A program made the translations under genes and the position numbers. The notes under the pieces were generated by a model. The model worked only from the letters and a program-made list of their open reading frames with translations. It searched no databases and was not told where the DNA came from. Shown here piece after piece: positions 1 through 7,002 of a stretch of 64,000 nucleotides of DNA. Source of the DNA: Phormidium tenue FACHB-886 (GTDB lineage Bacteria; Cyanobacteriota; Cyanobacteriia; Elainellales; Elainellaceae); assembly GCF_014764505.1 (NCBI RefSeq), contig NZ_JACXWX010000013.1, forward strand, positions 1-64,000, in the 5' to 3' direction. Within the stretch, counting starts at the first letter, position 1, and each line of letters begins with the position of its first letter.

Positions 1-1014
1 CGGCACTCAAGCTCACTCATCGCAGGATTTGTCCGCGCTGGAATTACATTCTCCATCCTCGAACCCAAACCCTTGAAAAAGCATGAACTTACTTATTTAC
101 AAACCCTAAGGTTGAAACGGTTGGATTTAGAGCACAAGTTCCACAGGATCTTGACTTCCTGATCAGGGCGATCGCACCTTTTAAGAACGCAGGAAAGGAT
201 TGAACGCTCAGGGATATTGTGGTTGAAGTTCTAGCTGAATGATTGTAGAAGCTAGAAAATAGAGAACTGATTGAATCGCACAACAGCCTTGAGGGATTAG
301 AACGTAGAGGTTTAACGACCCATATCTAGTAAGTGATCACGAAGTGACTCAAATGGTAAGGAGATTAAATTCCTTTCGATTGAACACAATCGAAAGGAAT
401 TAGTTGCAGCAAAGGTGAATTTATATTGACTGCAGTGTTGTTTGAGTAAATATGGTTAGGTGTAGATAAAACTAAAAAATTTACAAATCTGAATCTGAGC
501 TGCAAATGCTCGAACCAGAGCAACAAACGATCGAACCGTAGAAGCAAAAATTCATATTTGAGCCACTTAAACCTAAACGTTACTCACCCATGGAATAAGC
601 TGAGTGACTCCAGCTAAAGCCTGAGTTGCGCTCGTTTAAACCTGATTCACGAGCAAATAAGATTTTCTTGAAAGACTAAAACATTCTTATCTAGTGTTGC
701 GATCGGGACTGGTTTCCAAGGAGCAATACTAGTTTCAAGGTTCTAACCTGTTGAGGCATAGTTGTCTAGCTATCAGCAGAGGTGATTGGGAAGCTGAAGG
801 CGATCGAATATCAGCATCTACTTTCGCAGGCTGTCCAGATCTGAATGTTATGCAGAAAGATTCTATTTATTCAGCTTTAGCAGTGTATTATACGGAAAAG
901 TTCTACATAAGCACTGCATTTGAGGTATTATGCCGAATCATTCTACCTATCTAGTCGTTCTGGATCTTAGGCGGAAACTTTCTGTCTAATAATAGTTGTG
1001 CTGCTCAGATTCTG
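1..1014. other. AT-rich non-coding stretch at window start
   Basis: I see no convincing gene here; the short open frames have no recognisable protein character. A perfect 14-bp inverted repeat with a 6-nt loop lies at 368-401 (arms aattcctttcgatt and its complement). The composition matches the accessory-looking block that follows. The stretch may contain decayed cassettes, because a segment near 767-797 faintly resembles the repeat elements found downstream. Confidence 0.5.
368..401. repeat. 14-bp perfect hairpin
   Basis: Arms aattcctttcgatt (368-381) and aatcgaaaggaatt (388-401) surround a 6-nt loop. There is no T-run on either side and no adjacent gene, so its role is unknown. Confidence 0.6.
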
Positions 1015-1017
1015 GTG

Positions 1018-1719
1018 ATGACAGATCATGGCTTGAACAGAAACAGTGGGGCAATAGAGCGGGACATGATTCATAAAATTGATAAGATTCAAGTCATTCT
1101 CATGCTCGAAGAAACCCTCAAATATGATTGGGTTCAACACCTCAAAATTCTTACCCCTCCTGATGACAACTCATGGATCTATGTTCGAGCAGATGGATTG
1201 CTGCCACAACAAGTTAATGAGTTGTTGGAGATCTGTATTGCAGGAGTTCAGAGATACAACACTGTTATATTTTGCCGTGGACTTTGGATTTATATTGATG
1301 GGCAAAACTGGTTAGGTTCGTATGCAGATTGTGAATCTTGCTTTGAAGACTGCTTTTTCTATCTAAGCAGAATACTCAACCTTGGTGAAACCTCTGAAGC
1401 GTCAGTCTGCCTTACGGAAGGTTATACTCTCGTGATGAAAAGAGTGTCAGATCGATTGACACTATCAGCATATCCTGGAGACTCAATCGCCGTGAATCTT
1501 TGGGACTTTACTCGTCACTTACTTGAAGCGGGTGAAGTATATTTACAACTGATTGAGAAATTACGGGCTTTGATTAAAGCGTACGAAAAACCAAAAAATG
1601 TTCATGCTGAACTCACTCGGATTGTTGAGGTTCTTGATCGAGTTGAAACAGTCCATATCAGAGCATGTCTTGATGAGTTTAGAAGTGAATTAGTAAAACG
1701 AGCTAGTACACAGGGTTGA
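1018..1719 (+). CDS. Hypothetical protein, first putative cassette gene
   Basis: About 233 residues that I do not recognise. It starts at ATG 1018 (a GTG at 1015 and an ATG at 1066 are alternatives). The protein looks soluble, with no signal peptide or clear membrane segment. The centre is rich in aromatic and Cys residues (IYIDGQNWLGSYADCESCF near 100) and the last 80 residues are Leu/Glu-rich and probably helical. The codon use looks AT-rich compared with the housekeeping genes further along. The gene stands alone on the plus strand and its stop is 19 bp before the first of four related palindromic elements. That position is typical of an integron cassette gene, most of which encode unknown proteins. 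Confidence 0.7.
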   Translation: MTDHGLNRNSGAIERDMIHKIDKIQVILMLEETLKYDWVQHLKILTPPDDNSWIYVRADGLLPQQVNELLEICIAGVQRYNTVIFCRGLWIYIDGQNWLGSYADCESCFEDCFFYLSRILNLGETSEASVCLTEGYTLVMKRVSDRLTLSAYPGDSIAVNLWDFTRHLLEAGEVYLQLIEKLRALIKAYEKPKNVHAELTRIVEVLDRVETVHIRACLDEFRSELVKRASTQG

Positions 1720-1738
1720 GGACATTGCTAGCCAAGCA

Positions 1739-1824
1739 GCACAAAAATGCAGCTGCACCCCGTGGAGCAGCCCTCACCGGCTAGAATCAGGGTTATGTGC
1801 CACAGGTGAGCCGAGACGTTATGC
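1739..1824 (+). repeat. attC-like element A
   Basis: An 86-bp imperfect palindrome beginning 19 bp after the preceding stop. The right end is GTTATGC (1818-1824). The left end GCACAAA (1739-1745) is a degenerate complement. Near the ends, agctGcacc pairs with ggtgagc leaving one unpaired G, a feature of attC sites. The box TATGTGCCACAGGT (1794-1807) starts 31 bp from the right end, as in elements B and C. The call rests on visual alignment only. Confidence 0.55.
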
Positions 1825-1912
1825 TCAGTCCTCCATGAACCTTGACCGAAATTTTATCTGTTAGCGTTGAAGGCTAAGTTAACCTAATGCGAAAAATTTA
1901 AGTACTGGTGGA

Positions 1913-2473
1913 ATGAGTAGCATGATTTCTCCAGAAAAGCTCGATTATTTCAATTGGCATATTCCAGATGGTTCTCGTGTGCGCTTAACTTTGCTTCAGG
2001 AAAATGATTTAGAGTTTTTACACAAGTGGAAAAGCCAAGTTGATATCTCCTATATAACTTCTAAAGCAATTCAGCATATTTCTCTAGAAGAGCGACAGCG
2101 ACGGTTTAGGGAGAAAATCCCCTCCATATTTGCAGTTCGCCGAATAACAGATAATCAATTTATCGGAGAAATTAGTTTATATAACCTCAACCCTAAAAAT
2201 CGATCGGCAGGAGTGGGTTACCTCACTGGAGCAGACTATCGACAGCAGGGTTACACGAAAGAAGGCTTGTGGCTACTGCTTAATTATTTGTTTAAAGCAG
2301 TCGGGTTGAATAAGGTCATGGTAGATACGGGTGCATTTAATCAAGCTTCAATTGCTTTGCTCAGATCCTTAAGATTTCGGCAGGATGGGTGTCTTCGTCA
2401 ACATCAATTACTTGATGGTATTCTGCATGATCAATTGCTCTTCAGTCTGTTAGCAGAAGAATGGGAGGAGTGA
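1913..2473 (+). CDS. GNAT family N-acetyltransferase (RimJ/RimL-like)
   Basis: A 186-residue acetyltransferase of the RimJ/RimL type, which transfers acetyl from acetyl-CoA to an amine. The N-terminus opens with the usual RVRLTLLQENDLEFLHKW strand-helix. The acetyl-CoA loop is YRQQGYTKEGL near 105-115, followed by the conserved ASIALLRSLRF segment near 145-155. The substrate cannot be told from sequence. The start is ATG 1913; ATG 1922 is also possible. The gene lies between palindromic elements A and B, with its stop 26 bp before B. GNAT proteins are among the commonest recognisable cargo of integron cassettes, which fits this setting. Confidence 0.85.
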   Translation: MSSMISPEKLDYFNWHIPDGSRVRLTLLQENDLEFLHKWKSQVDISYITSKAIQHISLEERQRRFREKIPSIFAVRRITDNQFIGEISLYNLNPKNRSAGVGYLTGADYRQQGYTKEGLWLLLNYLFKAVGLNKVMVDTGAFNQASIALLRSLRFRQDGCLRQHQLLDGILHDQLLFSLLAEEWEE

Positions 2474-2499
2474 AAAGCAACTGCATAGGTTAAGGCGCA

Positions 2500-2589
2500 A
2501 CCTAACAATATGTCCATGCATACTGACTGCCGAGAGATTATTGGTTGAAGTTTAAGGTTATCTACAGCGGGTGATTAGGATCGTTATGC
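2500..2589 (+). repeat. attC-like element B
   Basis: A 90-bp imperfect palindrome. The left end ACCTAAC (2500-2506) matches the integron core consensus RYYYAAC exactly. The right end is GTTATGC (2583-2589), one base off GTTRRRY. TAACAAT on the left pairs with the complement of atcgtta on the right. The shared box TATCTACAGCGGGT is at 2559-2572. The central part is clearly homologous to element D (both carry GAGAG, then TTGAA, then TATCT). Confidence 0.6.
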
Positions 2590-2632
2590 TGATAGAGTTC
2601 TGTTATGGGGAGTGTATTGCTCCCTTTATGCT

Positions 2633-3563
2633 ATGAGCTTTGCGTTAGGTAGCTTTCCACTCGGTGAAATCGTTACTGGACGAATCGTAAAACTAGAGCC
2701 TGGAGGAGTTCTAGTTGATTTTGGTACTGAACGGCTTGCTTATATTCCACAATCCGAGCTATCGCTTGCTAAGGTTCAATCACCAGAAGCAGCGGTGCAG
2801 CTGAATCAGGTTCGAGAGTTTTTGGTGGTGGGGGATTACGATTAGGCAACACGATTGTTTCTTCCCTGACTGTACACCTGAGACACTAAACGGTAGCGAT
2901 CGTTTGTATGAGTTTGCTCAATACAAAGCTTCGCTCGGACGTGAATATCGAGTCAACCGAGATGATTTACTCGTACATACAAAAATTCTTGCAGTTCAGC
3001 CAGATGGAGTACACGCAAGAATTCAGTGGTTTGTATGCTCTGAACGCTCACCAACAGTTGCTTTTTCAATCCGTAGATTAGAGATGCAAATAGCGTGGGA
3101 ACGAGTACGGCAGTTACAGGCTGAGGATGTAACGCTCTACCCAACAGTTGTTAAAAAGATGCCACGCAGTGCAACTGTAAAAATTGAGGGGATAAAAGGC
3201 TTTATTAATAATATTGATGGGCGCCGAGATGAGTTAGAAGTTGGAGAGGAACTGGCTCTCAAGATTCTGGAAGCGAGGGAAGAAGTCGATCGTCTAACAC
3301 TAATTCGGTGTTCTACTTGGATGAAATTAAGGCAATTACAGATTGGTCAGAGCGTCAGTGGGAAGGTGAAGGCTGTTAAACCTTATGGAGTATTTGTTGA
3401 CATTGAAGGATTATACGCTTTTCTGCACAGGTCAGAAATTATTCCAACTGATGACCATCCAAAACAGATTTTCGAAGTGGGTAATACCATAAAAGCGATC
3501 GTTGCTGAGATCAATTTAGAAAGGGCATGGGTTGAGCTAGGAAGTTGTGAAAAACGGGCATAA
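2633..3563 (+). pseudogene. S1 RNA-binding-domain protein, frame-disrupted (ribosomal S1 paralogue)
   Basis: Two plus-strand frames together resemble part of cyanobacterial ribosomal protein S1. Frame one (2633-2845) encodes one S1 domain, GEIVTGRIVKLEPGGVLVDF, and stops at TAG 2843-2845 just after REFLVVGDYD. The second frame is open across that point (from before 2832) to 3563. It encodes SIRRLEMQIAWERVRQLQAE, a degenerate S1 domain and a good last S1 domain (GQSVSGKVKAVKPYGVFVDI). A frameshift near 2840 best explains this. The alternative is two small S1 genes, the second starting at TTG 2904. Domain order follows S1, but the middle domain has diverged strongly. It sits between palindromic elements B and C. 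The chromosomal rpsA is presumably elsewhere, so loss is tolerable. Confidence 0.65.
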
Positions 3564-3647
3564 CATAATCACATTGCACGCCGATTGTGTCCGCTTGGTT
3601 GGCTGAGCCCGAGAGGTTTCTGCCGCAGGTTAACAGAGTCATTAACC
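3558..3647 (+). repeat. attC-like element C (overlaps stop codon)
   Basis: A 90-bp element whose left end GCATAAC (3558-3564), the exact complement of GTTATGC, contains the TAA stop of the S1 gene. The right end is ATTAACC (3641-3647), a degenerate core. The box TTTCTGCCGCAGGT (3617-3630) starts 31 bp from the right end, as in A and B. The degenerate right core suggests a decayed site. Confidence 0.45.
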
Positions 3648-3795
3648 TACGCGTCCCTTCAGAATCTTAAGCACTTAAGTTTGAAGATTTACTTCAATAC
3701 CAGTTTTTGTGTCACCCATACATGGAAGATTCATTTGAAGAATGAGCTTTATTTACGCTTGTTCTAAAAGTGCTTTAGTTGTTTTGGACAAAATT

Positions 3796-4566
3796 ATGAG
3801 GCAATCCTCGAGTCAACAAAAGTTTTCAAGAAGGAATCTTCTTCAGTTTGGGGCGGGGCTGATTGGCACAAGTTCGCTAACAGCTTGGTTGGGAACGGGT
3901 GCATTAGCCCGAGCCGTTGAACATCGGGCGTCCCGTACTAAGCAAGCCCAATCTGCTGATACCAATCCCGGAGGTGCTTATCCCCAGAGTACTTTGACTC
4001 CTGATCAGGCGCTAGCGCAACTCATGGAAGGAAACCAGCGATTTGTTGAAAGAAAGCGGCTCAATCCTCATCAAGATGCTGCCCGTCTGAGTGAAGTTGC
4101 ATCAGGGCAAGCACCCTTCGCTGCCATTTTGAGCTGTGCAGACTCACGAGTAGTGCCAGAGATTGCATTTGATCGGGGAATTGGAGACCTCTTTGTAGTT
4201 CGTGTCGCTGGTAATATTGCCGTCACCGAAGACATTGGCAGTCAAGAGTTTGCGGTTGGTGTCTTGGGAACACCCCTGCTGATGGTTCTGGGACACGAGC
4301 GGTGTGGTGCAGTGGCAGCGGCTCTGGAAGGGGGAGAACTGCCAGGTGTCATTGAATCGCTGGTATTTGCAATTCGACCAGCAGTTCAAGCCTCAGAGGG
4401 AGAATCGGGCGATCGCCTTACAAACGCAGTCAAGGCGAATGTACGCTTACAGGTCCAGCGACTACAAACCTCTTCTGTAATTTCTTCAGCCGTGGAAGCA
4501 GGCAAACTCAAAGTCGTTGGTGCTTTCTATGACCTGGATACAGGCGAAATTAGTTTAGTGAGTTAG
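3796..4566 (+). CDS. Exported beta-class carbonic anhydrase
   Basis: A 256-residue beta-carbonic anhydrase interconverting CO2 and bicarbonate. The zinc ligands and catalytic dyad are visible: SCADSRV near 115-121 (Cys, Asp, Arg) and GHERCGAV near 168-175 (His, Cys). The N-terminus has a twin-arginine signal, FSRRNLLQFGAGLIG then a hydrophobic run and ALARA, so the enzyme should act in the periplasm or at the outer face of the plasma membrane, like cyanobacterial EcaB proteins. ATG 3796 is preferred because it puts the RR motif at the usual place; ATG 3742 would add 18 residues. It lies between palindromic elements C and D, with its stop 39 bp before D. A carbonic anhydrase in a cassette-like position is unusual. 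Confidence 0.9.
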   Translation: MRQSSSQQKFSRRNLLQFGAGLIGTSSLTAWLGTGALARAVEHRASRTKQAQSADTNPGGAYPQSTLTPDQALAQLMEGNQRFVERKRLNPHQDAARLSEVASGQAPFAAILSCADSRVVPEIAFDRGIGDLFVVRVAGNIAVTEDIGSQEFAVGVLGTPLLMVLGHERCGAVAAALEGGELPGVIESLVFAIRPAVQASEGESGDRLTNAVKANVRLQVQRLQTSSVISSAVEAGKLKVVGAFYDLDTGEISLVS

Positions 4567-4605
4567 GACGCACAAAGGCAACAATTGCTGCAAATTGCAG
4601 CTGCA

Positions 4606-4692
4606 AACTAACAACCCGCTTGAACCCGACCGTTGAGAGTTTATCTATTGAATGTTCAAAGCTATCTGCGGCGGGTTAAGCGAATGTTGTGT
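4606..4692 (+). repeat. attC-like element D
   Basis: An 87-bp imperfect palindrome. The left half caacccgcttgaacccg pairs with the right half cgggttaagcgaatgttg, and one extra G in the left arm (cttGaaccc against cttaaccc) stays unpaired. This asymmetric unpaired base is what guides strand choice in attC sites. The right end is GTTGTGT (4686-4692), a weaker match to GTTRRRY. The box TATCTGCGGCGGGT (4663-4676) starts 30 bp from the right end. Confidence 0.6.
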
Positions 4693-4762
4693 CACTTGAG
4701 TTATTCAGCAAGGACGGTTCGTCAGTATTACCTGTAGGGTATAGGGTTGTACCCAGAGCAAA

Positions 4763-4918
4763 TCATGGCAATTTCTGGAGATGATCTCGTTTTACTAAAA
4801 CTATTTCACCGGCAGCGATCGCATCCAACAGTTGACCTGTAGAACCCTCGCCAGCATACAGATACCCATAGCTAGAGGCGATCTCTTTTAATTTTTCTAC
4901 GGTGTTTGGTTCTACCGG
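4763..4918 (-). pseudogene. Fragment of a small cyanobacterial protein
   Basis: Read on the minus strand, a stretch of about 51 codons has strong protein character (VEKLKEIASSYGYLYAGEG, then LLDAIAAGEIVLVKRD) and ends at a TGA (4763-4765). It has no ATG and an in-frame TAG lies directly before it (4919-4921). I read it as the 3' end of a gene whose 5' part is lost. The family was not recognised. It marks the junction between the cassette-like block and the nag operon. Confidence 0.4.
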
Positions 4919-4947
4919 CTAGTAAAATATCTCGATCGAGGCTGTAG

Positions 4948-6084
4948 TTAAAACGGTAGATAAGCGCCTTGATCCACTGCGGCACTGACTCGAAAATTGC
5001 GATCGAAGATAACCAGGTTTGCAACGCAGCCCGGAGCAATGCGTCCTAACTGACGATCGATCCCCATCAGAATTGCCGGGTAGGTAGAAGCCATGCGAAG
5101 CGCTTCTGCCAAGGGTAAACCTAGATGCTGAACGCAATTGGCAATCGCTTCGATCATGGTGAGCGCTGAGCCTCCCAGCGTTCCATCTGCCGAAACGCAT
5201 TTGCCATCGCGATAAAAGACTTCCTGCCCGCCGATCCAAAAAGATTCTAGCTGCGTCCCCACAGGTGGCGTCGCATCTGTCACCAGGATCAGCTTGTCTT
5301 GCTTCAGCTTCTGCACCAGCCGCACCGACTCAAAATGAGTATGTTGACCATCGGCAATAATCCCAGCGTATACATCGTCCCGGTTCAGAATTGCGCCCAC
5401 CATACCAGGGTTTCTGCCCTGCCAGGGTGACATCGCGTTAAACAGGTGAGTTGCCATGCGGATACCCGCCTCGAAGCTGGCGATCGCTTCTTCGTAGGTG
5501 GCATCGGTATGCCCTGCCGCCACGAGGATACCTTGATCCGCCAGCAGCTTGATCTGTTCCGCCTCCACTTTTTCGGGAGCCAGCGTCACCAGTTTCACCA
5601 CCTCTCGACCTGCAGCAGCGATCGCTTCCAGCATGGGACGATCGGGCGGGCGGATATAGGCTTCGTTGTGGATTCCTTTACGCTTGGGGTTGAGATAAGG
5701 CCCTTCCAGGTGTAGCCCCAAAACGCTGTAGGGCTGCTGCTGTCGGTAGGCTTTTACCACCTCGATCGCCGCCAGCATGTCGGCATCCGTAGTGGTGATC
5801 AGCGTCGGCAAATAGCTGGTTGTGCCGCTCCGCAGATTCGTTTGGTGCATAATATCCAGCGTTTCGGCAGTGATGGCATCGTTGAACATAACCCCACCAC
5901 AGCCGTTTAGCTGCATATCAATAAAACCGGGGGCAACGCAATCGCCGCCCAAATCGATCGTCTCAACTGCCGCCAAGTCAGCCGGCGCAGCTAAATTAAC
6001 AATTTTATGTCCATCAATTAGCAGGGCGCGATCGCTCAGTTCTCGATCGCCCGTGTAGATTGTGCAGTTTGTAAAAGCGTACAT
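4948..6084 (-). CDS. nagA: N-acetylglucosamine-6-phosphate deacetylase
   Basis: A 378-residue amidohydrolase that removes acetate from GlcNAc-6-phosphate, giving glucosamine-6-phosphate in the cytoplasm. The family motifs are in order: FIDMQLNGCGG near 55, HLEGPYLNPKRKGIH near 125, AAGHTDATYEEA near 190, MATHLFNAMSPW near 211 and the catalytic Asp in LVTDATPP near 268. Its length is normal. It is the last gene of a minus-strand operon nagE-nagB-nagA, starting 16 bp after the nagB stop. Together the three genes import GlcNAc and convert it to fructose-6-phosphate. Recycling of cell-wall amino sugar is another possible source of substrate. Confidence 0.95.
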   Translation of the reverse strand: MYAFTNCTIYTGDRELSDRALLIDGHKIVNLAAPADLAAVETIDLGGDCVAPGFIDMQLNGCGGVMFNDAITAETLDIMHQTNLRSGTTSYLPTLITTTDADMLAAIEVVKAYRQQQPYSVLGLHLEGPYLNPKRKGIHNEAYIRPPDRPMLEAIAAAGREVVKLVTLAPEKVEAEQIKLLADQGILVAAGHTDATYEEAIASFEAGIRMATHLFNAMSPWQGRNPGMVGAILNRDDVYAGIIADGQHTHFESVRLVQKLKQDKLILVTDATPPVGTQLESFWIGGQEVFYRDGKCVSADGTLGGSALTMIEAIANCVQHLGLPLAEALRMASTYPAILMGIDRQLGRIAPGCVANLVIFDRNFRVSAAVDQGAYLPF

Positions 6085-6099
6085 TTGCAGAGAATAAAG

Positions 6100-6906
6100 T
6101 TAATCAATTTTTAATGTAGGGCTGTCCCGCTCTAGCTCTCTGAAGTACCTGACGGTTTTCACCCTTAGCTCCATTGTGGCATCTTCATCGCAGACGATAA
6201 TACTGCGGGGATGTAGCTGCAGGGCAGAAATTGTCCACATGTGATTGACGCCATCTTCGATCGCATGCTGCAGCGCTATTGCTTTATTCAATCCCTGTGC
6301 CAGAATCATCACCTCGTTAGCATCGAGGATAGTACCAACACCCACTGTCAAAGCATGTTTCGGCACTTTAGCTGGATCATCACCGAAGAAGCGGGCATTG
6401 GCGATCGTAGTGCTGTAGGTCAGTGTTTTAATGCGCGTCCGAGATTCGAGCGAGGAACCGGGTTCGTTGAAGGCAATATGTCCATCTTCGCCTACACCAC
6501 CGATAAATAATTCGATCCCGCCGAAGGAATCGATCATTGCTTCATAGCGTTCGCATTCTTCATCAAGATCGGCAGCATTTCCATCGAGAATATTAATATT
6601 TTTTTTGGAAATATCTAGGTGATCAAATAAATTCCGATACATAAATGAGTGATAGCTCTCGGGATGATCTTCGGGTAAACCCACATACTCATCCATGTTG
6701 AAAGTCACCACATGCTTAAAGCTGAGATCGCCCTGCTGGTGTAGTTCAATCAGCTTTTTGTACATCGCTAAGGGAGTTCCACCTGTAGGCAAGCCCAACA
6801 CAAACGGATTATCAGAAGTCGGAGCATAGGTTTCGATACGGTGTTTGACATAGTTGGCTGCCCAAGTAGCTACAGCTTCTTTACTGTCGTGGATCACTAA
6901 GCGCAT
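6100..6906 (-). CDS. nagB: Glucosamine-6-phosphate deaminase
   Basis: A 268-residue aldose-ketose isomerase/deaminase converting glucosamine-6-phosphate to fructose-6-phosphate and ammonia. Motifs seen: [16 protein letters not shown], the catalytic Asp in [18 protein letters not shown], and [16 protein letters not shown] longer frame opens at 6990, but ATG 6906 ([10 protein letters not shown]) is the conserved start. It also leaves room for the hairpin between nagE and nagB. The gene feeds GlcNAc carbon into glycolysis and releases nitrogen. It forms an operon with nagE upstream and nagA downstream. Confidence 0.95.
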   Translation of the reverse strand: MRLVIHDSKEAVATWAANYVKHRIETYAPTSDNPFVLGLPTGGTPLAMYKKLIELHQQGDLSFKHVVTFNMDEYVGLPEDHPESYHSFMYRNLFDHLDISKKNINILDGNAADLDEECERYEAMIDSFGGIELFIGGVGEDGHIAFNEPGSSLESRTRIKTLTYSTTIANARFFGDDPAKVPKHALTVGVGTILDANEVMILAQGLNKAIALQHAIEDGVNHMWTISALQLHPRSIIVCDEDATMELRVKTVRYFRELERDSPTLKID

Positions 6907-6933
6907 GGAGAAGGAGAAAGTAAGGGATAGGCA

Positions 6934-6971
6934 GAGACTAATAGTGTAGGGAGCGCCTGCACTATTAGTCT
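6934..6971. promoter_or_regulatory. Intergenic hairpin between nagE and nagB
   Basis: Perfect 13-bp arms gagactaatagtg and cactattagtctc flank a 12-nt loop. In the minus-strand transcript this lies just upstream of the nagB start. No T-run follows, so RNA processing or differential expression seems more likely than termination. Confidence 0.5.
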
Positions 6972-6980
6972 CCCGCAATT

Positions 6981-7002
6981 CTAAAAACAATATTGTTTTT
7001 AG
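6981..7002. repeat. 22-bp perfect palindrome at the nagE stop
   Basis: ctaaaaacaat followed directly by its complement, overlapping the nagE stop codon. The T-run in the right half could act as a weak terminator or mRNA end on the minus strand, giving more nagE than nagBA message. Alternatively it is an operator. Confidence 0.45.

Noticed and set aside
743-800. A possible fifth attC-like element (TTCTAAC ... TATCAGCAGAGGTGATTGGGA)
   Set aside because: Part of it resembles the right half of element B, but the right core heptamer is missing, the arms do not pair well and the length (about 58 bp) differs from the others.
751-954. 67-codon plus-strand frame
   Set aside because: TTG start, no ribosome-binding site, no recognisable protein pattern.
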